From the NCBI GenBank assembly GCA_032164245.1, contig JAVMKO010000003.1, positions 91,511,890 to 91,575,889 of the forward strand: 64,000 nucleotides of DNA. Reading direction: 5' to 3'. Numbering within the stretch: the stretch's first letter is position 1; each line of letters begins with the position of its first letter. The translations under genes and the position numbers were made by a program. This document shows, piece after piece, positions 45,561 through 58,250 of the stretch. The notes beneath the pieces were generated by a model. The model made no database searches. It saw only the letters and a list, made by a program, of their open reading frames with translations, and was not told the DNA's origin. This DNA is from Sternotherus odoratus (lineage: Eukaryota > Chordata > Testudines > Kinosternidae).

Positions 45561-45819
45561 TTGATGTGTAGTGTTCATGTGTAGTGAACAGGTGTTCATG
45601 TGTAGTGTTCATGTGTAGTGAACAGGTGTTCATGTGTAGTGTATCAATGTGTTATTAAATAATAACTGAATAAAATAATATTAAATAAATAATTAAAAAC
45701 AACATCCATGTTTTGATTCTTTTTTATTTGGACCTCGAGTGTGTTGTCGGCCCCCGAACTGCTATTTGATAGTTAATGTGGCCCTCGGGCTGAAAAGTTT
45801 GGAGACCCCTGCCCTAAAG

Positions 45820-46926
45820 AATAGCCTCCATCGATTTCCTAATGTTAGTTTGTCATTGAGGGAGGCTTATGCAGCCTCTCTAGGGGTTTAAAATTCTCAC
45901 TCTATATATAGATGGCACAAAATTTGCAAAAATACAGAAGGGACTTAAGAGCCTTCAAAAATTATACACTGTAGGTCATTCTCCAAACACTGGATAAAAA
46001 AAATATGTGGAAATTGTAGACATCCGTTGTGGTAGTCCAGAAACTTTGTACTACATCTTTAAAAAATATGGAGTAGAGGTACTGGCTAAACATTATGCCT
46101 TTGCCATAGCTGACTTAACTTGTATGGCTTTATCTGTGAAGAGATCAAGGATTTCACAGAGGTTGTGCTAGTTCAGCTGAGCACAGTTACAATCATTTAT
46201 TCAATAAGTTGGTCCTGAAATGACTCATAGTGCAGCTGCTCAGATTTACATGCAGCTAATGGATTTGAGGGGTTGTTGGCGTCTTTGTCAAGTCACACTG
46301 GTGAAGTGGGACACTTTGCTGAGTCTGATATATCACACTATCAAAAGAATTAGTAAGATATCACAGGACAGGGAAGGAGGATTTGGACCTCAAGCCTGAG
46401 GAAGTGGCGCAGACCCATTCTCTTTCTTGCATCGATCATATCTTGTAGGTGTAGGGACGAAGGTTGTAAGGAATGCAATTTCATGGGATAGTCAGTTCTC
46501 ACAGTAAACTGGTAATCGTATCCAGTATAAATTGGGCACCCTTGCTGCCAAAATGTAATATCTCTTTGGAAATAGCAGATTAAAGACTCCAGAAGACTGC
46601 ATTCTTGGAAGTGACTTGATTCGGAGCCTCTTGCATGTACAGTACATGGAATTCTGCTTGGGGAAAAAAAAGATTAAAAATGATACAAAACGATCCCTAA
46701 GAAATAGTAGAAAATATCATCATTGCTCTAATTTCTCCCAGACTTCGCACTTGCTTAAAAATACTGACGTTGTTTATGGACAAACAGAAAATGTTCTAAT
46801 CAGACCATCAAACATAAAGAGAGGTTTACATCGTGTTGGTATCATGATCCTTCTTTAAAAAACAAAAATCCAAAACTTACTGCTTTTAGAATCATTCCAA
46901 CAATGACCCACACTCTCATGATATGG
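45820..46926. other. No gene recognised
   Basis: AT-rich non-coding sequence between two hAT elements. Confidence 0.5.
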
Positions 46927-47622
46927 CTCTAAACCAGTGGTCGCCAACCTTTCGGACCTCAGGGACCACTAAACTCACAATTTTGAATCCCGCGGACCAC
47001 TAACATGATTTTTTTAAAAAAGGCCCGGGGGGGAGGGGGAGCGGCAAGAGGGGGGGTGTTTAACTTTTAAATGACTTTTGTATTATGCCTTTTCATATAA
47101 CCTTGTTTTAGAAACTCTGTATTGAACTTTGGTAATATGTTATAGCCCCCAAGGTAGTATAATTAAGGTAAAAGAAAAATGTCTCTGCTAGAAGTAGAAT
47201 AAGATTCCCCCCACACACACACACACTTTATAATCAAGTGCCCTGTTGAATGAATGAGGTGTGAATGAGGAAGGAGAGACAGATCAAGGACAATCAAACT
47301 TGTCAAGTGGGCTAAGAGCAGACATAACCCTCAGGGGTTAGCACCAGACCAGAGAGAAGCAGCAAAAAGGAGCAATGGACACAGACCCAGATTTGCAGGA
47401 GAGGGAAGATTTGCTGGGGTGTGGGGCCAATTATGGACTCGGGGGGGGGGGGGGGGCCCACAGGAGCAGCCACCGTAGCTGGAGGCTCTCTGTCTTGGTG
47501 GCCCTTAAGCCTCATATCTCATACCTACTGATGAATGGCTCTAAATCAAGCATGTGAAGACAGGGGATCGCTTTAGGTCCTTGTTTGGTAGTTTTCTCTT
47601 CCTGGCACACAACTCATCTAAT

Positions 47623-47853
47623 CAAGAATCAGAGAGGTAGCCGCATTAGTCTGGAATAGCAGAGGTAACAAAGTCCTGTGGCACCTTAAAGACTAACTAT
47701 AAAGTTTTGAAGCATGAGCTTTCGTGGGCTAATACCCACTTCGTCGGATGCAAGCACTCCCACTGCTTGCATCCGACGAAGTGGGTATTAGCCCACAAAA
47801 GCTCATGCTTCAAAACTTTATAGTTAGTCTTTAAGGTGCCACAGGACTTTGTT
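47623..47853. mobile_element. Penelope-type foldback nested in a hAT element
   Basis: The left edge CAAGAATCAGAGAGGTAGCC and GCATTAGTCTGGAATAGC is followed by TAACAAAGTCCTGTGGCACC, and the right arm ends GGTGCCACAGGACTTTGTT. The arms are near-perfect inverted copies meeting at a short spacer, AGCACTCCCACTGC (about 47752). A perfect 12-bp duplication AACTCATCTAAT flanks it (47611-47622 and 47854-47865). Same family and arrangement as 12549-12815. Confidence 0.75.
47709..47752 (-). ncRNA. Hammerhead-like core in the nested Penelope arm
   Basis: On -, CCGACGA, helix GTGGGT/GCCCAC with ATTA loop, GAAA, then GC-TCAT-GC-TT. The opposite arm (about 47767-47813 on +) has the G of GAAA changed to A. 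As at 12690, the conserved U of CUGANGA is C. Confidence 0.45.
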
Positions 47854-48025
47854 AACTCATCTAATATCACTGCTCTTTCATTTATTACAGAAAAAAGTTT
47901 TTAAATGCCCTGAAAAGTATTTAAAGTGCAATTTGCTAATTTAAAAATAGAGCTGATGGTAGCTATTCCCTGCAAAGTGGGAAAGCACCCTGCTCCCAGC
48001 AGGCATGCGGGGCTCCTGCCACTTA

Positions 48026-48600
48026 CCTCCTCCCCCGCCTCCCCCGTTCGCCTTGCCTAGCCTCTTCTCTTCTCCTTCCCCGGCCCCGCTCTTCTCCCCC
48101 CCCCCCCCTTCACATCGCCAAGCCTCTTCTCTTCTCCTCCCCCGGCCCCGCTCTTCTCCCCCCCCCCCTTCACATCGCCAAGCCTCTTCTCTTCTCCTCC
48201 CCCGGCCCCGGCCCCGCTCTTCTCCCCCCCCCCCCCCCCCAGTTCCGGCCCCGCTCTTCTCCCCCCTCCCCTCCCCGGTTCACATCGCCAAGCCTCTTCT
48301 CTTCTCCTCCCCCGGCCCCGGCCCCGCTCTTCTCCCCCCCCCCAGTTCCGGCCCCGCTCTTCTCCCCCCTCCCCTCCCCGGTTCACATCGCCAAGCCTCT
48401 TCTCTTCTCCTCCCCCGGCCCCGGCTCCGCTCTTCTCCCCCCCCCCCCGGCTCGCCTCACCTCACCTCGCCTCAAATCACCTCTTCTCCTGCCCGGCCCC
48501 AGCTCCGCCTCCGCTCTTCTCCCCACCCTGCTTGCCTCTTCTCCTCTCCCGGCCCCGGCTCAGTCTCCGGCCCTGCTCTTCTCCCCCTCCCCGGCTCGTC
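48026..48600. repeat. Pyrimidine-rich minisatellite
   Basis: Units of CCCGGCCCCGCTCTTCTCCC, a C run, then CACATCGCCAAGCCTCTTCT and CTTCTCCTC. About six or seven units form a higher-order pattern. The complementary strand is G-rich. Confidence 0.9.
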
Positions 48601-48711
48601 TCTCTTACTGACCCCGCCCCCTCCTCCGGCTGCGGCTCCGCGGACCACCCAAATTTTCTCGCGGACCACCAGTGGTCCGCGGACCACTGGTTGGCGACCG
48701 CTGCTCTAAAC

Positions 48712-49570
48712 TACACAAAAGGAGCTAACTGGACACGCTATGCCAAACCTACAACCATTACATCTTTGGGTGTATTTTCCTTTTTCACCCAGTCTAATGT
48801 CATTATCCCCCCATGTTCTGTCTTGTACTCAACTTCCTAGACTAAGTTTTTTCATCCTATTTTTCTCTATTTAAAATGCTATGCACACCTATCATGCTAT
48901 AACAACTCTTAAATTATCACAAGCATTTGTCTTTGCTGGAATTTGAAACTAGGACCCTAAGAATGAAAAGAACTCCTATGTCACTTTAGCAAGAGAAAAA
49001 ACTTCATTAGTAGTAGCAATGCTCAGATCCTCTTCCTGGGTATCCAGCTGCTAAACCATGAGATCACTGCAAGTTATCATTTGGCAAATAATAACCCTGA
49101 TTGATCACTATAGTGCCAGCAATTAGTTTTGGGACCTGAGTCTCCATTACCTTGCATTCTGTAATCACTTGTATATGTGTAAATGAGTCCAAAATGGGTA
49201 TAAATTACCCTTCAGATGTGGTATTTCAAATATCTTTCTGCTCCTGACATCCTGGGCTGGCTGAGTGCCAATCACGCAGTGTAATTTATAGCAGCCTGAG
49301 AACTGATTTAAATTGTGCCAGCTCTTAGTGACCTGAATGGGCTATTATAGCAGCAGGGGTTCACCAGTGTGCAGGCAAGCTTTGGCCAGTCCATGCCCCC
49401 TACACTAGCAGGAGGGTGGAGTGGCATAGGAGTCACTCTACTGGCTCCAATGCCGGACTAGAAAGTCACTCTATGCTGGCTAATCTTCCATGAATACCTA
49501 TTCAACTTGAGGGTCTTCTTGTGCTGGCAGCATAGCAAAAAGCAGTCTGAATGCAGGAGAGAATATATAT
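48712..49570. other. No gene recognised
   Basis: Non-coding sequence without a bounded repeat. Confidence 0.5.
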
Positions 49571-49571
49571 T

Positions 49572-49821
49572 GGGGTATGTCTACACTGTGATTAAACATC
49601 CACAGCTGGCCGATATCAGCTGATGTGGGCTCATGGGGCTCAGGTTATGGGGCTGTTCCTCTGTGGTGTAGAAGATGGTTGGTTTGGGCTCAGGCTTGGG
49701 CTGGGTCCCAGTGCCTGAACATCTACACTGCAATTAAGCAGCCCCATAACCCAAGCACTGTGAGCTCAAGTCAGCTGACATGGACCAGCCGCGGGTGTTC
49801 AGTTGCAGGGTAGACGTACTC
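49572..49821. mobile_element. Palindromic Harbinger-type MITE
   Basis: GGGGTATGTCTACACTGTGA on the left is mirrored by GTTGCAGGGTAGACGTACTC on the right. Inner segments such as CAGCTGATGTGGGCTCATGG and TGTGAGCTCAAGTCAGCTGA are inverted copies. No coding. The TWA duplication is not clear. Confidence 0.7.
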
Positions 49822-49824
49822 TTG

Positions 49825-50948
49825 GTGTCCACAGAAACTAGCAGTTTGGTAAATACACTGGCATTACAGCAGCAATGACTCTGACTCAGTGGAGTTAGGC
49901 TAGGATTTAATTTAGTCTGTAACCTTTTTACCATGGTTCTTACTCCTTATTCACATGGCTGTTTAAAACAATTAGTGTAATTATAATGGAAGATTACAGT
50001 TTATGAGGCACAGCTTGAAAGGACAGACCCACAAACTTTTCATTTAAATGGTAAAATATCTTTTAATAGCTTAGATGAACAAGGACAGACCTGTGGTTAT
50101 ATATTTTAAGATGTTCCTTTTACATAATAATGGACCCCTATCATCAGGCTAATTGTTCTAAACTACCATGCAAGTAATCTGTATTAACAGTGATGAAAGG
50201 TAACTCATAATTACTTTTAAAAAAACACTGCATTTTCTTAAAATGTCAGGCTTGATTTCCTGCTAGTCTTCCTTATGTGTGGGACTCTCAGCAAAGTCTA
50301 TGGCAATATGCAGTGGGTAGCTGAATGATAGGGTAATAGGGGTGAACCCTATCATAGGGCACAATTCTGAAGCCCTTAATAAAGCAAAATTCCAAATTAA
50401 GTCAATTAAAGCTTTTGTTTTTCCCCCTCTGAATAATGACTACGGGATATGGCCCACAAGTGCATGTACCTCAGCTCCTTCATGTATATCAAGGCATATG
50501 TTGGATGATTCATTATGGGCTAGAGGTCTAATGTGGCTGAAGAGAGGTGCTCTGGCAGGGTCCAATCCCAGTTGAACTTGCTTGGCAACATGGTTGGCAG
50601 CCAGGGAGGGGTAACCCAGAGACCCAGTTGGGGAATGATTAGATTATGGGATCCCAGCCCAGAGAGAAGCAGAAGCATGGGCCTGTCACTTGAAAAGGGG
50701 GCATTCAGGGGAGTGGAAAAGGGTCTCAGAAGAGACAACCTACCCAGGGATCAGGACACCTGCCCCACACAATGCATAACCGAGTTAGGGCTTCTTGAAT
50801 CTAGCTCAGATATGGAGAGGGGGCGGAGGGAGAGAACACAAGTGGTATGTCCAGTACCTGCTCATTGTGATCAAGTGGGTGAGGAAGGGAAGTAGGGAGG
50901 GCAGGGAATGTGTGGAACCATGGTTCTGGGAAGTACTGCTGGTCAAGC
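49825..50948. other. No gene recognised
   Basis: Non-coding sequence; open frames near 50533-50895 show no known domain. Confidence 0.45.
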
Positions 50949-50949
50949 A

Positions 50950-51140
50950 TGAATCAGAAATGTAGGGCTGGAACAGACCTCAAGAGATCATCCAGTCCAG
51001 CCTCATGTGCGGAGGCAGAATTACATATACCTAGAGTCTAGAGTAGACCATCTCTGAAAGGTGTTTGCCTAATTTGTTCTTGAATACCACCCAGGACAGG
51101 GATTCTACAACTGCCTTACAACCTGTTCCCATGAAGGGGG
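50950..51140 (-). mobile_element. CR1 LINE 3' end fragment
   Basis: Read on +, TAGGGCTGGAACAGACCTCA then AGAGATCATCCAGTCCAGCC, ACCATCTCTGAAAGGTGTTT and TTGTTCTTGAATACCACCCA is the reverse complement of a CR1 3' region of a subfamily older than the copy at 38957. Confidence 0.8.
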
Positions 51141-51330
51141 AAACAAGCTGCATCCTGAAAAGGGAAAGTGAATTAACTAATTTACCATTTACCCCCCATT
51201 TTCCCTGCAGTAGAGAGTAGCACAAGAGGAACTGTGATTTCCTGAGTCAGCATTTTTTCCTGGAACACTTTGTTGGGCAACACAGGTACATGCTTTTCCC
51301 TTCCGCAGGATTGAGTCCAAAAGCTCTTCT

Positions 51331-51640
51331 AGCCCAGTGTTTCCTCAAATGTGGCCATGGTGGCTGCATGTGGCCACCAACGGGTTTTCCTGCGGCCACG
51401 ACAGCCTCCTGGGCAGAGACGTGGGAGGGGGCAAAGCAGCCCCAACTGCTCCCAGTTCCCACCTTCAGGACTCCAGTGGCTGGCTTCAGCCCAGGGCAGC
51501 AGGACTTCAGGAGGGCTGGCCTTACTGGGTGCTGTAGTCCAGGGGCAGGGAGCAATATTAGCCTGGGGTGCAAGGCTGCAAAAGGGAAATTAGGGCAATG
51601 TGGGGGGGAGCAGTGGGGCCCAGGAGCAATAAGAGCCTGA
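51331..51640. mobile_element. hAT-like fragment
   Basis: Begins CAGTGTTTCCTCAAATGTGG then CCATGGTGGCTGCATGTGGCC. A related start occurs at 62386 (CAGGTTTTCTCAAATGC...TGTGGCCACAGCC). The right terminus was not found, so the end coordinate is approximate. Confidence 0.45.
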
Positions 51641-51649
51641 CGATGTTAG

Positions 51650-54090
51650 CAGGGACTAGAGGTGATGGGAGGAAGATAGAGGGAAGGCAGCAGGGGCCAG
51701 ATGCACCAAAACACAACCATCCATGATTTTCATTATTGAGTCTGTAAAAGGCACCCTACATAAATCAATGATTTGGATGTGTATATGTGCATATTTGTTT
51801 GGGTTTCCTAAAGTTAGTTAACTATTTTATTCCATTGGAAAATGTATACTCTTGCATACGTTTTGTAGAACTTTAACATTCTTATTTGTTTGTTTAAGTG
51901 TGTGGACGGATACGTTTTCTGAAATGCCAGACGAAGAACTTGTTTTCCACCCGGTAGAACAGAAGTATCCCTGTGAAAAATACAGAAGTCTGTTATCTAC
52001 TGAGAAGTGGAACATAAAACAATAAGGAAGTGAAAGATCAAGGCTCCTGTGGAATTATAGACTTGAGCTGACAACAAAGTTAGAGTGTCTGACCTCGATC
52101 TTACCATTGATTATTTGAACCTGAAGTTCATTTTATGAAATGTATAATAGGACTGACTGTCTTTCATTGTGAAACATGTATGTTTTGTGAAGGTTCCAAG
52201 CAATTCTGTATATTGAGAAGACATGAAATATTAAAGAAGGTTTACTCGTATAGAGAACTGGTCCCTGACAAATACAGTATAAGGCCTTGATTCAGCAAAA
52301 TCTTAAGCATGTTTATAATCTTACTCACATGAGTCTTGCAGTAATTTCAGCATGTTTAAAAAGTTGCAGGATTTTTACATAAGCCCATGGTGATCACATT
52401 TTACTTTTCATGCTCAAATTATTAATAAAATCAATTTAATTACATCAAATGATCACAGCTGGAACAAATGAAATGTTGATAATCCTGGCTTCTAAGAAGC
52501 AGACTCTTTGAAATGACTATTGATGCAACTTGCATCTCTAGCCTTATTGCAGATCTCAGTGATTGATACAACAGACCAGAAGTGTCAGATAAATCATTCA
52601 AGCAGCACAATGAGACTCCAAAATCTTATAGTGCTAGATGAGGGATAAATATAGTTTTGGAATGTAGTTTGATGACTGTATATGCAAAAGTTTGGAAACT
52701 CCTGTCTACCTATCAATTATTTTGTGAAAATATTGTTATTCACTTTGTCATTTGGGGAAAATGTAATTTTGATGTTTAATTAACCTAAAAGGACCAAAAA
52801 GTACAATCATTATTCCCTGCTGATGTTTAAAGTTTGTGTATCCTAGAGCTAAGTATAGCCACTAAATATAAACAAAATTCTCAAGTTTAAATTAAATAAA
52901 TCCCCCTTTGATGTCAGATTGCTCTTCACCAGCATATGACATGACAGCCATCCTAAAGCAAAGACAACAGCCTCAGCTCAGGAGAACATTAATTACTTTT
53001 GTACTGGTGAATTAACATAAGGCAATATTTATCTAAACAACTATTAATTCAATGATTGGAAATCTGAAACCTTTAAGGAGTGATTTTGAAAGTGTCCCTC
53101 TTTTTGTACAAAACTGAGCCACAACTAATTGGAAATGCAAATACTAACATTTTGGCATCTAAATGTCTATGCCAATAATGATAATATTTGTCTACAAAAT
53201 TAATTGCAGATATAATTATGGATACGTAACTGTACCTACAGCTATAGAAGACTTGTTGGTTTTTAAGCTTTGCCATTCAACCTTAATGTCTGCAATTCAA
53301 TTCTTGAAATATAAACCTAGTTTTTTATCCTTCAAGGACATGTGTTTAACTTTATGCACCTGAACAGTTCCATTCAACTCGAAAACAATTAATAATGTGC
53401 ACAAGTGTTACAGGATTGGGGCCTTAATCTATAAAGTATGACCTGCAACCATTATAGTGTAATCTTTCTATGTGCAGGGGCAATAGCTTAAAACATAACT
53501 AATCAATCAAAAATCAACTTTGGCCATGTCAGTTTAACAAATATATTTTTATAAATACAGGTCTAAAATTCAACTGTGGTTGAAAATGACTTTAGTTTGT
53601 TTTCACCAAGTGTGGCTAGCATTTATTTCTGTTATAACTTACTTAATGAACTAAAGCTTGAAGGTCAGATAGCCAAAACGCAATGGAACTTGTTTCAACC
53701 ATGGCTATGTTTTAAGACTGCTCTCATTCTGTTATCAAATTAGTTTGAGAGTTCTTCATACAACAATCTTAGTATATTTCCCCAGAGCTATGGAATATTT
53801 TTCCACAAACTGTCAAAATACTGACACCTGCCTTTACCACAAATAAACAAATGTACTTGATCTCTATGCTCATAACTCACTCTACATTAACTTGTGCAAT
53901 ATTAAGTGTAGGTGTAGCTCCAAAAAGCTGCTTAACAATTAGTCCCGCAAAAGCAGGTAAGTGTCCTCACACCTTACAATGAATCTGTCTCAAAGGTGGA
54001 GTAGTTTACTTGGATGCTAAGAAGAAAACACATCACAGGGTTTGTCAATATAGCGTGGATGGTGAGTGACCATTTTTACACAACATCAAT
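51650..54090. other. No gene recognised
   Basis: Long AT-rich stretch without a recognisable exon, RNA gene or bounded repeat. TTGATTCAGCAAAATCTTAA near 52290 belongs to a dispersed old repeat also seen near 56970. Confidence 0.5.
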
Positions 54091-54095
54091 TTTCA

Positions 54096-54181
54096 TAGAA
54101 TATCAGGCTTGGAAGGGACCTCGGGAGATCATCTAGTCCAACCCCCCGGCTCAAAGCAGGACCAATCCCCAACTAAGTCGC
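54096..54181 (-). mobile_element. Cry SINE or CR1 tail fragment
   Basis: TCATAGAATATCAGGCTTGG and CATCTAGTCCAACCCCC, then CAGGACCAATCCCCAACTAA. The last words match CR1 (TTAGTTGGGGATTGGTCCTG at 38873) better than the SINE body, so a CR1 3' end is the likelier source. Confidence 0.75.
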
Positions 54182-54620
54182 ACCTCTACTCACGGAATAT
54201 GTGCAGTTCTTTGTTTCTGCAGACATTTTTTTTCCCCAAACAAGATTGTGGTGCATTTTTTCTTATGCTTTTTTGGTGTATAATGGTTTTCTGCTATCAA
54301 AAGATGGCACCTGTCTAACTTTTGTGGACACATTTATATTCATTTGCATCTCCTGAGAGCATTTGTTCCACATACCCTGATTCAACAAAACTCTGAAACA
54401 TATGTTTATCTTTTGGCACAGCCAAGCTGAAGCAGGGTGAATTTATGTAAGGGGTTTAGAGATAAATGCATACCTATGAGTAAGTCTACTTTAGAACTGC
54501 TTTACCAGTATAGAATGCTTTACCAGTATAGAATACTATATCAGCAAAATTCCCCAAGTGTGGACACGGCTATACAAACAAGGTTGTGCACCTCTATGAG
54601 CAAAATAAGCTATCCCAGAA
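54182..54620. other. No gene recognised
   Basis: Non-coding; a short tandem duplication CTTTACCAGTATAGAATG lies near 54500-54535. Confidence 0.5.
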
Positions 54621-54623
54621 AAG

Positions 54624-54692
54624 GTGACAAAGTCCTGTGGCACCTCTTACCTCTGCTATTCCAGACTAACACGGCTACCTCTCTGATTCTTG
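54624..54692. mobile_element. Penelope-type terminal fragment
   Basis: GACAAAGTCCTGTGGCACCT is joined directly to CTTACCTCTGCTATTCCAGA and CTAACACGGCTACCTCTCTG. The central part of the unit is deleted. Terminal words match 12770-12815. Confidence 0.6.
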
Positions 54693-55149
54693 ATATCCCA
54701 GAAAAGGCACTTTTGCCAGTACAACTGAATCTTCTACTCTAGGCCTTTTTGCTGACAGTTGTGTCAGTCAGAGATCACAATAGCTATGTGAAGTCTGTAG
54801 TATAGACATGGGCTAAGTGTTTTGCTGAACCAGGGCTCTGATGACAAAGGTCAGGTGATAACACAATGATTACTCCAGTGCAATACTGTTATTATATTGA
54901 ACAAAATATACATAGTTTTGATAAAGCTGGACTCGGACATATACACAGTCCTGCCATACTCTGTGCAGGTGATGTGAATGGACATTCATGTAGAAAGGAA
55001 AAATACAGTATTGACAAAAGAAATGTTGTTATACAGCAATGCCACATCAGAGGAAGAAGAATCAAAGGGCCTCCTGCCCAGAAATTCTTTGCTACCAGTA
55101 CTCAGTGCTCTGAAAGTTTTGATGATAATACCATGGATTGGTTTATTAC

Positions 55150-55247
55150 AGGAGAGGGTGGGTAAGGTTCTGTAGCTTGCAATGTGCAGGACGGCAGACT
55201 AGATGAACATGATGGTCTCTTCTGGCCTTAAAATCTATGAGTCTATT
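55150..55247 (+). mobile_element. CR1-type 3' end fragment
   Basis: GGCAGACTAGATGAACATGA and TGGTCTCTTCTGGCCTTAAA then ATCTATGAGTCT is the 3' end of an older CR1 subfamily with the ATCTATGA terminal unit. Confidence 0.75.
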
Positions 55248-55249
55248 AT

Positions 55250-58200
55250 TACAGTGTGATTAGCTGAGGGAGTCACAATTTATCCCATATATTCCACTTT
55301 GGAAAATGTTGAATTGCTTGATTCTTAGACCTCTGTAATTCTGTCTGAAGAAAGAGGTTAATTCTGTCAGCCACTCATCAGCTGGAGAGAGCTGGTTACT
55401 TCAACAGAAGGTCAGATATTTTTGGTACTAGCTAATAGAAACTGGCATAATTCATATCCAGCACTTAGGAGGGAATCTCTTCTTGGAGATTTTCCCTAAT
55501 AGACAAAGTTCTGAGTCGGAAGAGAACTCCACATGGAATAGACCTGGTAGTGCCTTTAAAATATATTTCCAGAAACTGACTTTCTTACTGCTCCAAAAAA
55601 CATATGATAATGTGCCTTTTTTTGCCTGCATATCTCTAGCACTGAGATGTATGTAAGATTATCATTCATTTTAATTTGGCCTGAATCTACCAAAAATTGT
55701 ATGAAAATTAAAATGCACCAACCAGCACTTTGGTACAAAGTATATAATTTTTGAAAGAATGACTTTTATTTTCCTCTGGCAAAGAAGATTCCCTAATTCT
55801 ACCTTCCAAAAAAAAGGACCGGAACATCGATTAGAAGTATTTTTCCTCATTCAGCAATGTAAAGTGCCAAATTCTTTGGGACTGGAAATTGAATCCCTTT
55901 CTCCAAGCCTAAATTCAGGGCATGGAGCAGCCACACAGTGCATGGATGTCTTGGCTAGGGGATCAGTATTGTTTGCAGGCTTCCTCATCATATCCTGGCT
56001 GACCTCTGTACCAATCTCATGCTGCTGCAGGGAGAACTGTAAACTAGAAGAGCACTGTACCATAGCACTAACTGCAGAGTGCAGCCTCTCTATGATCTAT
56101 CCTTCTCATGTGCAGGAACAGTGACAGTTCAGTAGGAAGGGGGTGGGTATATGGAGCAGGGACTTACCCATAAGTGATAACCAGTTGTAACCCTGTTATA
56201 TAAAGAAATGTTATTTATAGAAGTTATCATTAAGGAAATTTCCTGGGGAGATTTACTTTTTTTCCTGGGTTGAAAAGACAATGTATCTCCCTTGTGGGCT
56301 AAATACAAAGCTTTGTTTTCAAACAGAGCCAATGTGTATTTAAAAGAAAATACTGGTTTTGACTTATCAAATTCAATCCTTGTTTGAGAAAATATATGCT
56401 ATATATACATTTTGGGAGAGTTTTTAACACTTTAAAAATGGTGCCTTAAGAGACCTGGACAAACCATTAGTTATTTTCTGGATTCTAGCAAGAACAGTTA
56501 AGATTAGGGTGAACACTGAAACTCATTCACTAGTCACATCTATATCTATCTATATATTTGAACATCCTAAATGACTAAAATCACTCACATATCATATGCC
56601 AAATATTTAGCATAAGCACAGGGAGACTCTGTAGCATACCACAACAATGAAAGACCTCTTCTTTGATGAGAATTATGGAGGGAGGTTTTATATGCAAAGG
56701 AGTTTTGTTAGAAGGAGAATGTGAAATAGTAGAAAGCAAGGAAATGCTACTGAATATATATATATAATTTTAAAACCCTTTTAGTTTACTTGGAAGTAAG
56801 AATAATTATAATATGCATTCACTTTGCATTTGTGCTTTCCATTGCATTTATGTTCTCTGCTTTCTAATTTTTCTTACTTGAAACACCTTGAAAGCAAATT
56901 GTTTTGTATGGACATGGTATGGGGGAACAAGCTGCAGGACTGGAGCCTTACAACTTACTTAGGAAAGTACCCTATTCAGAAAGGGTGCTTAAGCATGTGC
57001 TTAAGGTTAAGCATTTGCTTACATGCTCTCTTGAATTTTATATTCCACAGACATGGGAATTGCAGAAGACACTATGGCTACACCACTGAGCATTCAGCTG
57101 CACCACTGTAGCCCTGCTAGTGCAGATGCTCTATGTGGCTGGGTCTCCTTTGATTTAATTACTAGCCCCTATGAGCAGTGATAGCTATATCAGCAGGAGA
57201 AGCTCTCCCATCAACAAAGCACTGACCAATAATCTAGCACTTAGGTCAGTGTAACTGACTTAAGTGCTTGAAAATACAAATCTGAAAATCTGAAAAACCA
57301 GAAGCAAATAGAAACAAGACAAAGTTTATTATTATTTTTAAAAAATCTCATGAATTTTAAATCACTTGGGTTTTTGACTCAGGATTTTTGAGCCTCTGAT
57401 GGTGGTAAGGCTCCCCTGAGCCTCTGATGGTGGTAAGGCTCCCAGACATCTGATAGCAAAGTTGATTAGCTAAGGGTTACAAAAAGTGAAGCAGGCTAAT
57501 ATTCAAGTAGGCCACTGAAGAAGTGAAAATGACTCATTATCCAAGCTGAGAGAGATACAAAGAGTAAACAAATAACACAGGTGGAAAATATCACCCTTCA
57601 GCCTGAAAATTATTTACCTGCTGTGTTTACAATACCCAAGATACTATATGATTAGAAGAAAATAAATCTTTCTCTACTTATTTCAGTTTATAAACTTTGG
57701 GCATTTGACTGCAATGGTGCATAGTCAGTTAGGCCCTGATCCTGCATCAGGATATTCTGACAGCTTGATCCCTGTCTCCCATTGCTTTCAAAGAGACTGC
57801 TTGGCCAGAGAGCTTATTCTGATGCAAGATTGAGGCTTTATGTCACACTGCTGTTAGGCAGTTTCCTCTTTTTGAATGGATCTTTCACAAAGCAACACAA
57901 AACAGAAAAACATATTTTAAAACAGGAAAATGTGATTGTAAAGCCACAATCTGCCAAGGAGACTGAGGGAGCAGGTGTAATATGCAAAGCCACTTTGAAC
58001 TTTTTTTTACAAAAACTGGACTAGATTTCAAGTTGACAGTGTGCTTGTTAATAGCCTAAACTAAATCACAAGAGGCACAATTACTCTATTAATCACTGTC
58101 TTATAATATTTTAAAGGGACACCGTCTGGTTTATCATCATGCAACAGCAAGGGGTGTGTCGCCACTCTCCAGGATGTGACTTTCCACTTCAGATGTAGAC

Positions 58201-58250
58201 ACTAGTGGTGTGTTTTAAAGTGTAAGAAGCTAGTCACTCTCCCCATGGGT
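55250..58250. other. No gene recognised
   Basis: AT-rich non-coding sequence. A 28-29 base tandem duplication lies at 57391-57449 (unit includes CCTCTGATGGTGGTAAGGCT). Open frames (for example 55759-56124) have no known domain. Confidence 0.5.

Larger units (their letters stand above)
44769..45811. mobile_element. hAT element carrying two tandem arrays
   Basis: The termini CAGGGGTCTCCAAACTGCGG and AAAAGTTTGGAGACCCCTG are inverted repeats. A perfect 8-bp duplication CCCTAAAG flanks it (44761-44768 and 45812-45819). No transposase. The interior is a GC-rich array (44846-44968), a G-rich array (45085-45560), a GTTCATGTGTAGT tandem (45565-45645) and an AT-rich stretch before the right end. Confidence 0.95.
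46935..48703. mobile_element. hAT element carrying a C-rich array and a nested Penelope piece
   Basis: The termini CAGTGGTCGCCAACCTTTCG and GGTTGGCGACCGCTG are inverted repeats. A perfect 8-bp duplication CTCTAAAC flanks it (46927-46934 and 48704-48711). Subterminal GCGGACCACTA and AGTGGTCCGCGGACCACTGG are mirrored. No transposase remains. The Penelope foldback at 47623 and the array at 48026 lie inside. Confidence 0.95.

Noticed and set aside
44688..45633. Open frames of 130-190 residues on both strands
   Set aside because: Translation of tandem arrays inside a hAT element; repeats of GGRDLAGWVSWG type follow the DNA unit.
48005..48709. 234-residue open frame rich in Pro and Ser
   Set aside because: Translation of a pyrimidine-rich minisatellite within a hAT element.
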